NCBI GenBank assembly: GCA_020740775.1
Contig: JAHEWK010000006.1
Coordinates: 62,001-126,000, forward strand
Reading direction: 5' to 3'
From: Ilyonectria destructans
Taxonomy: Eukaryota; Ascomycota; Sordariomycetes; Hypocreales; Nectriaceae
Length of the DNA: 64,000 nucleotides
The position numbers were made by a program, and so were the translations under genes. Below, in pieces: positions 24,776 to 34,740 of this stretch. Each line of letters opens with the position of its first letter. Within the stretch, counting starts at the first letter, position 1. The notes under the pieces are model-generated. The model was not told the DNA's origin, made no database searches, and worked only from the letters and a program-made list of their open reading frames with translations.

Positions 24776-24946
24776 TCAGTTCTTCTCGCGGCTTCCCGAA
24801 GCCACGGCCTTGCTCGTACTCACCAAATCTTCAATATCATTCTCCATGAGCTTATTGTTGCTATCCAGCTTGTCATGCTGTGTCTTGACGGCCTCGATGC
24901 GGGTAAAAATGAGGTATAGCGACTCCCGCAACAGCTTCGCATGCCT
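24776..24946 (-). pseudogene. Last exon of a short coiled-coil protein gene (SCOC-like)
   Basis: Reading minus from a splice acceptor (branch-like TTAACTAACTT, then TCTAG) at about 24947, the exon encodes RHAKLLRESLYLIFTRIEAV, then a coiled coil with KLDSNNKLMENDIEDL. It ends in a basic Ser-rich tail, STSKAVASGSREKN, and TGA (24776-24778). The heptad spacing and the tail resemble fungal members of the short coiled-coil (SCOC/DUF2205) family, which act in Golgi and autophagy traffic. That assignment is tentative. The upstream exon is not visible: a MULE transposon begins about 60 bp beyond the acceptor, so the insertion appears to sit in or next to the preceding intron and separates this exon from its start. 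Confidence 0.45.
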
Positions 24947-25007
24947 AGATTCCCAGCAGCCAATAAGTTAGTTAACCATTCCTTTTCTTGAATATGTACT
25001 ATAATAA

Positions 25008-25080
25008 TGAGTATTGCTATCCGGGCTGTACTATATTGCTATCCGGGCTGTATGGGTCACATGCTATATCATGTGACCCC
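25008..25080 (+). repeat. MULE left terminal region with doubled end motif and palindrome
   Basis: The motif TTGCTATCCGGGCTGTA occurs twice, 23 bp apart, at the very end. It is followed by GGGTCACATG-CTATAT-CATGTGACCC (25053-25078), a perfect 10-bp inverted repeat with a 6-bp loop. A homopolymer C run follows. Confidence 0.7.
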
Positions 25081-25200
25081 CCCCTCCCCCCCGGGGCGGC
25101 AATCTGCTACAGTTGCTATGCAGCAATTACTATCACAACAGAAAATGCTTCTCCTTACAACATCATATATTTCACTCAATTTTTCGATACCTGCACTATT

Positions 25201-27685
25201 ATGACCGTGCAGCCCCGACGATGACCTCTTTTTTCCCGATGCCCCCAGTGCCGAAATTCCGCTCCCACCGCCGTCGCCGACATTTTCCTCCCTCGACCTT
25301 CTTTTTACATTCCTTCAGACCTTTTATCGTGATAACGGTGGTGCTTTAGTGAAAAAGTCACCTGGTAACTATCGCGAGATCAACGGCAGGAAGATTCCAA
25401 CGTATATTCAGCTGGTCTGTGACTGCGGCCCAGCACGCCCCAAAGAAGGAGCTGGACTTCGAAAATCTGCCACACAAAAGGTCGACTGCCAGTTCAAGAT
25501 TACAGCTTCAGCTATGCAAGCTCTGAACTGGCAATGGACTTATCGTGTGGTATACAGTCAGCACAATCACGGCCCCTCGATCGACCCGTCAGCACATATA
25601 CCGCACCGCAAAAGAACTCTCTTATAGCAACAGCTTGAGAGACGGCTTTTCAAGATTAAATCTCTTCCTGCCCGCGAAATGAGTAATATTATACACACTA
25701 ATGCATCTCATTTTATACAAAAAGACATCTATAATGACCGTTAAATGCTGCGTTATGCATCCCTTGGCGGAAAAACTGCGATATAAGTGTGGATTGGATA
25801 TCTTGAAGAAAAGGGACTGCGGCATTTAGTTAGGTACAGTGAAGATAATAAAGTTGAGGCTGTTTTTTGGACTTATCCTTGGTATGAGCTGATATGGAAG
25901 AGGTTTCCTGAAGTTCTTGGCCTAGACAATATATACAAGACTAACCGCTTTAAAATGTACTTATTTCAGGTCATAGGCGTTATAGATCAGAAGTCTGTTA
26001 TGAACTTCAGCTTTAGCCTCATTAATACCGAAAAAGAAGAGGGATTTCAGTGGCTCTGTGACCAGCTAGATGACTTCCGCCGGTCTCTGCACATTACACC
26101 GCCTTCTGTTGTCATTACAGATAAGGAAATGGCACTGAAAAACGCGCTTTCTTATACCTTTCCAGACATACAGCAGCAGCTGTGTGTGTATCACATCAAC
26201 GCCAATATTAAAGCTAAGATAACCTCCCGATGGAATGACTCTACCTCTCTCTCTGATGATGATATAACTGACGATAATGATACTACTATAGTAGTCGCTA
26301 GTTACGATGAACACGATCGAGCTGTTATGCAACGCGAGGCTGAAGACGGCATTCCTGACCGCATACCGCAGCCCGACGAAGACTTAACCTATGAGACGAT
26401 GTTTTCAGCCTGGAAACGTGTTATCTATGCCCCGGAAGAAAGTGACTTTGAGCTAGCTTGGAAAGCGATGAATGATATATATAATCCACAGCAAAGTCGG
26501 ATCTTACGATACATCTCAGCTGAGTATATGCCTTAGCGGGAACAGTGGGCAAAGTGCTTTATTGACCGCTATCGCAATTTTGGCCAGCGGGTCAACAGCC
26601 CTGTTGAGACTGCCCACAAGGATGTGAAGTTATATCTAGTTACAGGCACAGGTGATCTTTTGCATCTATATAACGCTATTGAGTAGATGCTGCAGCGTAA
26701 GGAGCGTGACTATAACTAAAAGGCAGCGAGGATGATGATGAAGCAGCGGCAGCAATATATACACCGGGAATGGCTTGGTGTGTTGCCCATATAAATCTCC
26801 TACTATACTGTCGACCTGCTTGCTCGGCAGTATCGATATACTGCAGCAGCTTTGCCCTCAGTCCCGGCAGAGCAGCGCGAGCCGCTACGGGCATATACGG
26901 GCAACTTCACATAGCAATATGGGCTTCCCTGCAGTCACTTTATCTTCTGCCGACTTATTAGCGGGTAGGATCTCATAAAGGAAGTCATCTATACGCGCTG
27001 GTGGCTTCAGAAGCCCCTGGTAGGAATTCCCTCTATTTCTATGTGAAATTTGCTAACTTTTACCCCTAGGATCTCGAGGAGCCATTACTCCGGATCCGTG
27101 ACCCCGACGTTGTGGCCAACCTTCGCGGCCGACCTCGAATTCCTGTAAATAAGAAGCTTCTGGTGCCGGCTGCCCTACGACCCCAAGATCCTAGCAACAG
27201 CGTGCCCTCGACACCACGACGGCATCGTGAGAGCCCTATTCCGAGCCCTCGTCAAAGCCCGTATACGACCCGCCGAACGAACGCAAGCCTGCGCCGCACC
27301 TACTCGCAGACCGAGCTTGAGACACAGAGCAGCCAGCAGTCCCGCCGGCCGTCGACGCAGAGATCACGAAGCAGTACAAATAGTAGGGGCAGGGGAACCA
27401 GAGGGAGACGGGGCAGGGGAGGAAGAGCAGCGGCTGCGTCAGCATCGTCAACACCGCAGTCTTTAGCCGTAGAGGAAGTTATCCCGGCTACGCAGCTAAG
27501 GCTGCCAACGCGGTAGTCACAGCAGCAGTCACAGCCGTAGTCAGAGCTACGTTAGCAGCCCCTTTGGCAGCCGGAATAACAGCCGGGCCGGGCTCAAAGT
27601 TACGAACTTTTCGGGGAAACTACGGAGATGTGTTTTTTGAACGATTTGGCTGTAGCTGGGCCTCGCAAGCTTGTGGGTTGTTGTG
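25201..27685 (+). pseudogene. MULE transposase, broken by nonsense changes, with a 50-bp intron
   Basis: One reading frame can be followed from about 25205 to the intron. It starts with a FAR1-type zinc-binding N-terminus (VCDCGPARP ... VDCQFKITA ... YSQHNHGPS at about 25412-25585). A DDE domain follows with AVFWTYPWYELIWKRFPE, LGLDNIYKTNRFKMYLFQV, VITDKEMALKNAL and QLCVYHINANIK (about 25860-26215). After it comes a SWIM zinc finger near LPCSHFIF (26924-26947). A clear 50-bp intron, GTAGGA...GCTAAC...CCTAG (27020-27069), leads into an Arg/Ser-rich C-terminal tail ending GCCDV. In-frame stops at 25625, 25742, 25784, 26534, 26684 and several later sites sit where Gln is expected (CAA/CAG to TAA/TAG), so plus-strand C-to-T change alone explains the damage. 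The ATG at 25201 is one frame off and may reflect a small indel. It would have acted in the nucleus, binding the terminal inverted repeats. Confidence 0.85.
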
Positions 27686-27794
27686 ATGTGTAGATAACTG
27701 TTAAATTCACTTGTTATTCGTGGTGCACTCTGACTTACACTGTAATTTTGGTGTGTGGAAGAGAAAGGCGAGAAAGTGAGGGAAATAAATTTAC

Positions 27795-27831
27795 ATCACG
27801 TGACTTATACCGCCCGGATAGCAATACTCAT
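27795..27831 (-). repeat. MULE right terminal inverted repeat
   Basis: The plus-strand sequence CACGTGACTTATACCGCCCG followed by GATAGCAATACTCA is the inverted counterpart of the left end (TGAGTATTGCTATCCGGGC, inward GTCACATG). The match is imperfect inward. Confidence 0.7.
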
Positions 27832-28449
27832 GGAATAATGGATTATTCCGGGAGAAAACTATCCCCGCTCCTGTAGCCTGTTTTCAGGGATATCTAAACC
27901 ACGGCTTTCAGCGGGCTTTTCCTTCAACCAGCTGTCGCCAGCAACGAACATTTCACAAGAGCAGGAAAAGGGCGGCAGAAGTAGGCGAAATGGCGAGCCT
28001 CTACGCCTGAAACTTTACGATAGTAAAATATGACGTCATCTTTTATTTTCCATACGGAGCGCATTCCATACTCCATAATCCATACGGGCCTGTATAGAAT
28101 ATGGAGTATGGATAGAAAGCCTGTAGATAACCAAGGAGTCCATGTCCAGGGATCCAAATGTATCATAGTAGTATTTTTTGATAAGCAATAGTGGCGTTTG
28201 TTGGATTCGCACAGGATATGACGGCACTAGAGTGATCACCATGGATATAATGGTCTGATATAACTGGCGAGTTTAATTTGTTTTGGTGGCTGGTGGTTTA
28301 TCACCATAATGCCCAATCGGAAATTCATCCCCCCAAAGGACTGCAATGCCGTCCCTGAATTCTACCCTCGTCATTGAAACCAATTCTGCCTTTTGTAAAA
28401 CGGGTAGAAAATCAAATATACAGTCTAGATTAATGAAGTTTTGCTTGCT
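27832..28449. other. Unique intergenic region with a 12-bp inverted repeat
   Basis: No gene was recognised on either strand. TCCATACTCCAT at 28065-28076 is repeated inverted at 28101-28112, giving a stem with a 24-bp loop that itself holds a small CATAC/GTATAG pairing. If the coiled-coil gene on the minus strand continued beyond the MULE, its first exon should be here, but I could not find it. Confidence 0.45.
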
Positions 28450-31294
28450 TCGAGCGCCTCCCGACCTTTATCAACTCCCAGTTCACATCTGTTATATCTA
28501 GCAGATGGAAATGATCATATGTGTGAGAAGCTCTTGATATTCTTCCTATCTAATGACGGTCTTTAGGTCAGTCTTATAGACGAAGAAAGTGATGGTGACC
28601 TCGGATGACCTGGGACAGCCGAGAGGCTCCGGATGCTTCGGGGTCTTTGGCTTTATCTAGCTATTGACCTGAATGAAGGAAATGCTAGGCTGGTGACGAG
28701 GCAGGTGGCGATGGACACCTATGATGATGAAGGAAAAGCTTCACTTCCGCAATAGCCGTTGAAATCCGATATCCCGATATGTGACATACTAACAGCGGCT
28801 ATCGAGGATACCATGCGGATCCTCTTTTCTTCAAACTCGGTCTCACCTGTACAGCTTAGGGGCTTATGGGACAAATCGTTTGCGATAAGCTGGATTATTC
28901 ACTGCTTTCTCGAGGACCATTCCTCGGGAAATTCCTCGGGAAATCCTGAAGGCAAAGTGTTCATGTCGTTGCGAGGGCGATTGACGAGGAGGGGACTCCT
29001 GAAGGTCCCTGGAAGGCTGATCAGTCTGAGCTCGAAGCTGTGCTTGGCCTCTGGTTCTGGTCGTTGAAGAATCCTTCTCGCAAGATGAAGGAGCCTTCAA
29101 TCAGTCGTATTCTCTCAACTCTTCAGGGCTGGCAAAGCGTCATTCATGAAATAATGGATTTGGACATCCGGCGAGAAAAAGGCGGTTTCAGGATTCAAGA
29201 CTATCAATTATGAGCACCACAAACGAAATATGGATCGAGAAAGGCCGCCAAAACCCAAAAGACACAAAATTCAGAGTACTGGAAGGACGGTGGTGTATTC
29301 GTCTCCAAGGACAGCCCACCAGACGATCCGTACGACCGTCGACTGTCGGGAAAACGAGAAATCGCTCACCGCAAGCAACACGAACCTGAAAGACATTCAA
29401 CACGTCCTCGTCAAGAGCGGCTTGTGCGACGAACAAGATGCATTTGCATGCATTGTTCCAATCTAAAGAATCAGAGCAAGTTGGGACCTTCTGGCAGGAT
29501 CCTATCCATGGTTGTCGAGTTTGAAGGTGGATATGGACGGGAGAGTCGGTGGAAGAAGTTCGGCGAAATTTCGACCTGGCTTCATCAATCAAACACAAGC
29601 TCTGATGTCATGGATTCCTTCAGGAAGTTTCTGATACGGACTTGCGAATCTTATCGCAAAGCTCTCCTTCCGAATAATAACCTTGAGAGCAAATCTGCAG
29701 GTGTGGCAGGCATTTTCCAGTTGCTGAGGCAGTATTCTCCAAACAGCAAAATTAAGACGATGTCACTTGTCAGGAATGACTGCGGAGACATGCCTCCTGG
29801 AAAACAATCCAGCCTGTCCATTCCTGAGGTCATTCAGTGCTACGGAATGGCCACCATGCGGTCCACTAGTCACCAAGTCCAGTTCAGTGCCCAAATGAAG
29901 CAACTGGGGGCAGAGTTGAGTGGTTATGCCTCAACACCGAGCAATTCTACTCTTTTGCAGGCCGTGCAGGCCTATGATTTGAGCTCTACTCTGTATCTTC
30001 TGGGAAGAGAGCGTCTAGGGATGGAGGATAAGACCAAAGCACTTTCTTTTGCCATCAAGAATGGGTGGTATATGGTTGTTGACGCCATCGTGGACCTTGG
30101 CGCACACGTGAACGAAGAGGACAGTGAGAGACGTGTCAAAGTGAGTAGGAAGATGCCATGCATGTGAGGGTTATTGAGAGTCAATTAACCTTAACCACTG
30201 CCCAAGTCAAGAGGACGAAGGTCCCAGTTATATACACAACAACGGTGCCCAAGTGGGTCGGGACGCCTCCTCGGCTGGGGCGGAATATCGTTTGACAAGA
30301 CGAACCCCATTATCATATGCCTCAGAGTTTGGTGACATCAACACGGTGAGGACGCTTACCAAGAATGGAGCGCATCTATCGGAACTCGGAGATTACAATG
30401 AAAGACTGTTACCATGTTACTATGCCGCGAAACAAGGGCATGCCATGATTGTACAAGATATGATGGCGGAGTGGTGGGACAGATGGGGTATGGACAATAT
30501 GGATGGCGACGAGATAACGCCGTTGAATTGGGTAATTAAATCAGGAAATGCCGATACCGTCTGGGCGCTTTTAGCCAAACGCAATTCAATCTCCTCAAAT
30601 TATTACCATACCGAAAAGCCCGCACTTCACTTTGCTATAGAGGTAGGAAGGGTGGATATGGTGGACCTGCTACTGACAATGGACGACGTGGACCCAAATT
30701 ACAATCATTCTCGCTACATCAATTCCCCACCTCTCATATGCGCCATTAGACGAAAACAGTGGCCTATTTTCAGTATAATTCTCAGAGCGAAGGGGCTTGA
30801 TGCTGATCGTACCAATAAGAATAATAGGTCGGTTCTCTGGTGGGCAGCGGCTTTAGATGAGTCGTATGCCATCAAGAAGCTGCTCAAGTCGGCAAAATTG
30901 CATTTTTTCAACAGGAAAAACACAGAGGGTAAAACACCGCTCTCTATAGCAGCATTGGGAGGTCATAAGTATGTCGTCCGCATCCTTCTGAGGGCAGCAC
31001 CGGATACTACTGTCAGCAAAAGAGCCGTCCTAGTTGCTGCTAGTAGTAGCCATAACGAGATCGTAAGAATGGTAGTTGCCACATTTAGCGGAAAGCAGAG
31101 ACAATAAAGAGCAGTTGTCAAGTAAGATCCAGGAGTGTCGAAAGTGGCATAAGATAAGCCAAGAGGGGTGCAAGTTTGAGGTTCAAGAAAGGTGGACTGA
31201 AGTGGCTACACTGGTTAGAGACGGGCAGGAATATCTATCTCAGCTGGCTAGCAAAGGTTTCAATATCATCCAAGATAGTTGGGGACATAGGTAG
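28450..31294 (+). pseudogene. Ankyrin-repeat protein gene, broken
   Basis: A long gene of a type common in Pezizomycotina can be traced through several frames. The first part (28498-28950) reads LIFFLSNDGL, ERLRMLRGLWLYLAIDLN and LRGLWDKSFAISWIIHCFLE. It is broken by TAG 28564, TGA 28606 and TAG 28753, all where Trp, Arg or Gln is plausible. Around 28955 the frame changes. The next frame reads PWKADQSELEAVLGLWFWSL and then IMDLDIRREKGGFRIQDYQL before TGA 29211, and continues to 30140. A GTGAGT donor at 30141 suggests an intron. The ankyrin part (about 30200-31107) holds repeats such as TPLSYASEFGDINTV, LHFAIEVGRVDMVDLLL and TPLSIAALGGHKYVVRILL. A last frame change near 31080 leads to a C-terminal tail ending NIIQDSWGHR at 31294. 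Ankyrin repeats bind other proteins. The N-terminal domain is not one I can name. Confidence 0.65.
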
Positions 31295-33059
31295 AATAGG
31301 TAGGCTATAGCAGATGCGTAATTTCATTAATTCTACTTTCGTATTTTAATAAATGACATTAATATCTTGTTTATTTTTTCATTTATTTACTTTATTGTTA
31401 CCAACTCACGACTTTACAGCATAATACCACCAAATAGTTCTGTCTATAAATCCTAGGCTGGTCAAAGACCGTCTCCAGATCATAGTGTTCAGACCCTTCC
31501 CTGACCCGGAAGGGCCTGCTCAAGGCTTAGAAAGGGTTAGCCCCAACCGAAGAATTCTCAAACTCCTGGACGAGACAAGAGGCTTACTAGAACCCAGTGC
31601 ACCTCCGGCCTGGCCCAGCTCTCTCGTAGTAATAAACACATTCCATTCCTCAACACCCATATGCTTAATTAAGGTTTTTCTTAGGAATAAATAACATGAA
31701 TCCGCGCGACAGGTTAGCATAGAGCTCAAGGAATGGGTAAGGATCCAACCGGAGAGAAGTCAACTTGACAAGCTGCCCACATCCTCCAGGCTTCGAGGGT
31801 ACTACCTCCACAAGATCGGGCAGTCTTTCACGTCTTCGCTGGGTATGAAGCTACGCTGTTCCTCAGGGTATACGGGAACATCCACCAGCAGGAATTCTGA
31901 ACCCAGAATCCGTCTGTCCAGGATGGCACAGCACCAGTGTTCTTAACAGACAACCTGCCAATGATCCGAGTGGATGGATCCGAGCCACTCGAGTCCCAGC
32001 GTTGAGTCAGTCCCAGCAAGGGGACGCCGTTCATTGCGCGGTCCAGCAAGGAGATCGGAATCCCGTCTCGCAGAAATACGGCGCTAACCCCCATTGCTAC
32101 GAGTCCTGGAGCTGAAGGGAGCCTCACTGAGCGTTTGGTAGGCATGATGCAGGACTGCTTCTCACTCGCAGTCACGGGGACACATTTCCCGATCCTTGGA
32201 CACGTGTGTCAAATATCAGGTGCGTTGGGGCGTTGAGGCGACTTACATGGAGCTCATATAGTTCACGTATAATGGATGGGAATAAGAACGGGAATGGAAT
32301 GAATGCTCACTTTTAAACAACTTACGAACTGGGAAAGTACACGAGCCAAGGCAGGTCGCCGGCTGGTCATGGAATCCTTGGTCATCATGTACTTCTTGAA
32401 GAACCTCGGATCTGTTGAAGGCGGTGAAAGAATCGTCGCTTTCCTTCCTCACCCATTAAGCTTTCCGGCCATTCAGGCACTAGGTTATCTAGAGCAAATC
32501 TCGGTATCCTCCGAGTCCATGAGCCGCGTCTCGTTCAGGCTAGCCTAGGCCGGCCAATTGACGGCTGCGGGTATGATGAGCGGCGCTGCCACTATTACAG
32601 CCCCGTGGTGTTGAGGATTGGACACGGAACTATCCGAAGCCTCTGCCTCCAACCCGAGTTTAGATCGGCGCCGAGAGGGCGCTGTTGGGGTATTGGGGCT
32701 ACCTGGATCCTCCGCCAGCAGACTGAGACTGCGCTAAGACCAGCCTCACCACCGCAATCGTCTGATATGGAGCAGCCGACTCTCCATCTAGACTCCCGTT
32801 TTTGTCACTGATTTTGGGTGGGTAGTGGTGGACCGCGCACGAAGTGCCGTCCCCTCGTCAAGCTTCTCAGGGCCCCTCAAGTGGATGTTTGACTACCTAG
32901 TGGCATCCGTCTGGGGAACGCTATAGCTCAGACGGTCCTAGTAGTAGGATGCTTGTTTAGACCACACTTAGCAAATCCAGAAATCTCCCAAAGTACGGAG
33001 ACTCCAGCAACCCCAGAGACAGCTGCTGTCATCACCCTGGAGAAAGCACTTCTTATCAG
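31295..33059. other. Unassigned region with several modest ORFs, none recognised
   Basis: After an AT-rich 31310-31440, composition is balanced with GC-rich coding-like patches. The best frame is minus 31828-32175 (115 codons). It contains VAMGVSAVFLRDGIPISLLD and ARIIGRLSVKNTGAV-like segments that look protein-like, but I cannot place them in a family. Plus-strand frames at 31485-31694 and 32303-32548 may be shadows. A degraded gene on the minus strand is possible. Confidence 0.3.
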
Positions 33060-33512
33060 ACAATTCAGACTAAATTCAAGCCCCTAATTAACACTTAATT
33101 CTACCTTTCTCCTTTAGTGGAAATTAGGTGGAAATTAATTTATAATCTCTAATTATAGCAATAACTATATTTAGTTAGGCCCCTTAGCGACGATTTAAAG
33201 GTATCCTCCCCAACGAATTATATCTCTATTCCTTCTGTATATTATACTCTTAGATCTGGCGTTCTATATAAAATTAAGCCCCAGCTACAACAGTATAATA
33301 GCAGAATATCCTATATTGCAAAGATAACTCTTAACGATTTACTACTTACCTTATGTTAATGCTGCTTCTATAAGGCTTTAATATATTTAGTGGAAGATCT
33401 ATACCTATTCGCAAGTTTAATTAATTCTCCCTTTCCCTTTACAACACCTCACCTCATTACCAGCAGGCATCTCACTTAAGTTCCTAAATATCCCAAAACC
33501 AGCTAAAAGAAA
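33060..33512. other. AT-rich region, likely promoter of the gene at 33513
   Basis: Composition drops sharply at about 33060. Near the right end lies a pyrimidine/CA-rich leader (CTTTACAACACCTCACCTC) typical of fungal 5' untranslated regions. A TATAAAAT occurs at about 33265-33272. No coding sequence was seen. Confidence 0.35.
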
Positions 33513-34177
33513 ATACACTTCACTATTTTATGTATTTTAGCATTAGTTGCCACTCTTATATTCCTATTAAGCTCTGCTTTTATATAGGGGGATAGTAATA
33601 CTATAAATAATATTAATACTCTTTACTCTATCAACTTTATTAAATCTAACGTTAAAGCTATTATCTATATCTACAGTAGCACCAACATACAGCTTATAAC
33701 TTCTTCTATATTATATCTACCAGACAATAAGAATTACCTATACTGTAAGGCAGATAATATCTGTATACTTTCTAATACCACCATTCTGGAGGTTACTTAT
33801 TATAATCCTACATAAGTCACCCTTTGCAGGCCTGCTCGGCACTAAATCCCATATCGTGCCTTATATTAAATAAGAAGGCCACTATTAATGTTTTTCAATA
33901 TAGTAAAAAGACGGCTAATATATTTTTCGACAGTAGTTCCTACAAGCTCTCTAGCTCTAGTAACAGTTACACATAGACTGATATAAACTGCAGGATTAGC
34001 TTCTCTATGGATAACATAATAAAGATTACGAGTGTTAAGGATGGTAAGGGTGTAACTAACAGCAGAAGCAGAAGCGGAAGTAACAGCGGAAACGGGAGTG
34101 GAGAATCTTCATCTGCCAGTGTTATATCAGGCAGCTACATTGGCATCCTCACTATAGATGCGTTAATACTGTTCTAG
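33513..34177 (+). pseudogene. Secreted or type I membrane protein gene, broken
   Basis: A hydrophobic leader follows ATA at 33513: HFTILCILALVATLIFLLSS. The codon is expected to be ATG, and ATG to ATA is the change RIP makes on the opposite CpA. An extracellular-type region follows (AIIYIYSSTNIQLITSSILY, then NICILSNTTILEV) to a TAA where Trp or Gln is likely (about 33811). From about 33812 the sense continues in another frame: KKATINVFQYSKKTANIFFD, then CRISFSMDNIIKITSVKDGK. This leads to a Ser/Gly-rich stalk (SRSRSGSNSGNGSGESSS) and a short hydrophobic end (GSYIGILTIDALILF) stopping at 34175. The order signal, domain, Ser/Gly stalk and membrane segment fits a cell-surface protein. The family is not identified. 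The frame change could be an intron or an indel. Confidence 0.45.
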
Positions 34178-34380
34178 AGTGGATGGAAGTGCTCTCAATT
34201 TCAAGTCAAATTTCCCCAGGCTTCAGAGCGACAACCTCAATAATATCCTTAAGAACTCAATCTATATATATTAAATACAAACCTAAGCGTTATTAGCCTC
34301 CTAATCTATAGATATCATATATTATATAGCTGATAGTAAGACTTACTATAACCCACATTCTTATATACTCTCAAGTCCAT
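34178..34380. other. Short AT-rich spacer
   Basis: No gene or repeat recognised. It separates the surface-protein relic from the hydrolase-like fragment. Confidence 0.4.
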
Positions 34381-34740
34381 CTATAGCAGAATCTCCTTAA
34401 TTACCTCCCCACTTACTTCCAGCAACATTCCCATATCCACATCGCCATAAAGCACCATAATAGGTATTTTCTCTGCTCCAGTCGACTCCCCAAATCGCTT
34501 CAGCTTGATGACCAAATCGTCCCAAAAGATGTCCGGTATCCGCACCAAAGCGACAGGGTCCGCTTGACACACCAGCCTCTCGTAGAACCATAGCACCCTC
34601 TCCTGGAGCTCGTTGCCGGCCAGGTCCAACCGAAAGACGCTGCCCAGCTGTTCGGCAGCGAAGGCCTTGGCCCCCGGCCCCCCCAACCCGGCCGAGAGAA
34701 AGTCCCAGACTTCAGGGAGCGGGGCCGCGGGGCACGCATC
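34381..34740 (-). pseudogene. Fragment resembling the C-terminal half of an alpha/beta-hydrolase
   Basis: Minus-strand frame with high GC and coherent protein features: VFRLDLAGNELQERVLWFYE, then VRIPDIFWDDLVIKLKRFGE, and EKIPIMVLYGDVDMGMLLEV ending at a stop at 34381. The IPIMVLYGDxDMGM segment resembles the strand and loop that carry the catalytic acid of alpha/beta-hydrolases. No nucleophile elbow or catalytic His region is visible. It lies immediately downstream of the truncated helicase in the same direction but in another frame, so it could equally be an unrelated piece joined by rearrangement, or a divergent helicase C-terminus. Confidence 0.3.

Larger units (their letters stand above)
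25008..27831 (+). mobile_element. MULE (Mutator-like) DNA transposon
   Basis: The element carries inverted ends: TGAGTATTGCTATCCGGGC at 25008-25026 matches the reverse complement of the right end at 27813-27831. A second copy of the left motif (TTGCTATCCGGGCTGTATGG) follows at about 25037-25056, leading into GTCACATG, and it pairs best with the right end (GTCACGTG inward). Inside lies a single MULE transposase gene in plus orientation. I could not settle the expected 8-10-bp target duplication, because the flanks (CTATAATAA left, TGGAATAA right) do not match cleanly. The element carries some C-to-T changes but is far less mutated than the retrotransposons. Confidence 0.75.

Noticed and set aside
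26066..27454. Several frames on the minus strand and in alternative plus frames across the MULE
   Set aside because: They overlap the clearly identified transposase and its Arg/Ser-rich tail and show no independent motifs.
25008..27840. Possible target-site duplication of the MULE (AATAATG-like sequence on both sides)
   Set aside because: The flanks cannot be aligned as an exact 8-10-bp direct repeat next to the inverted ends, so I did not call it.
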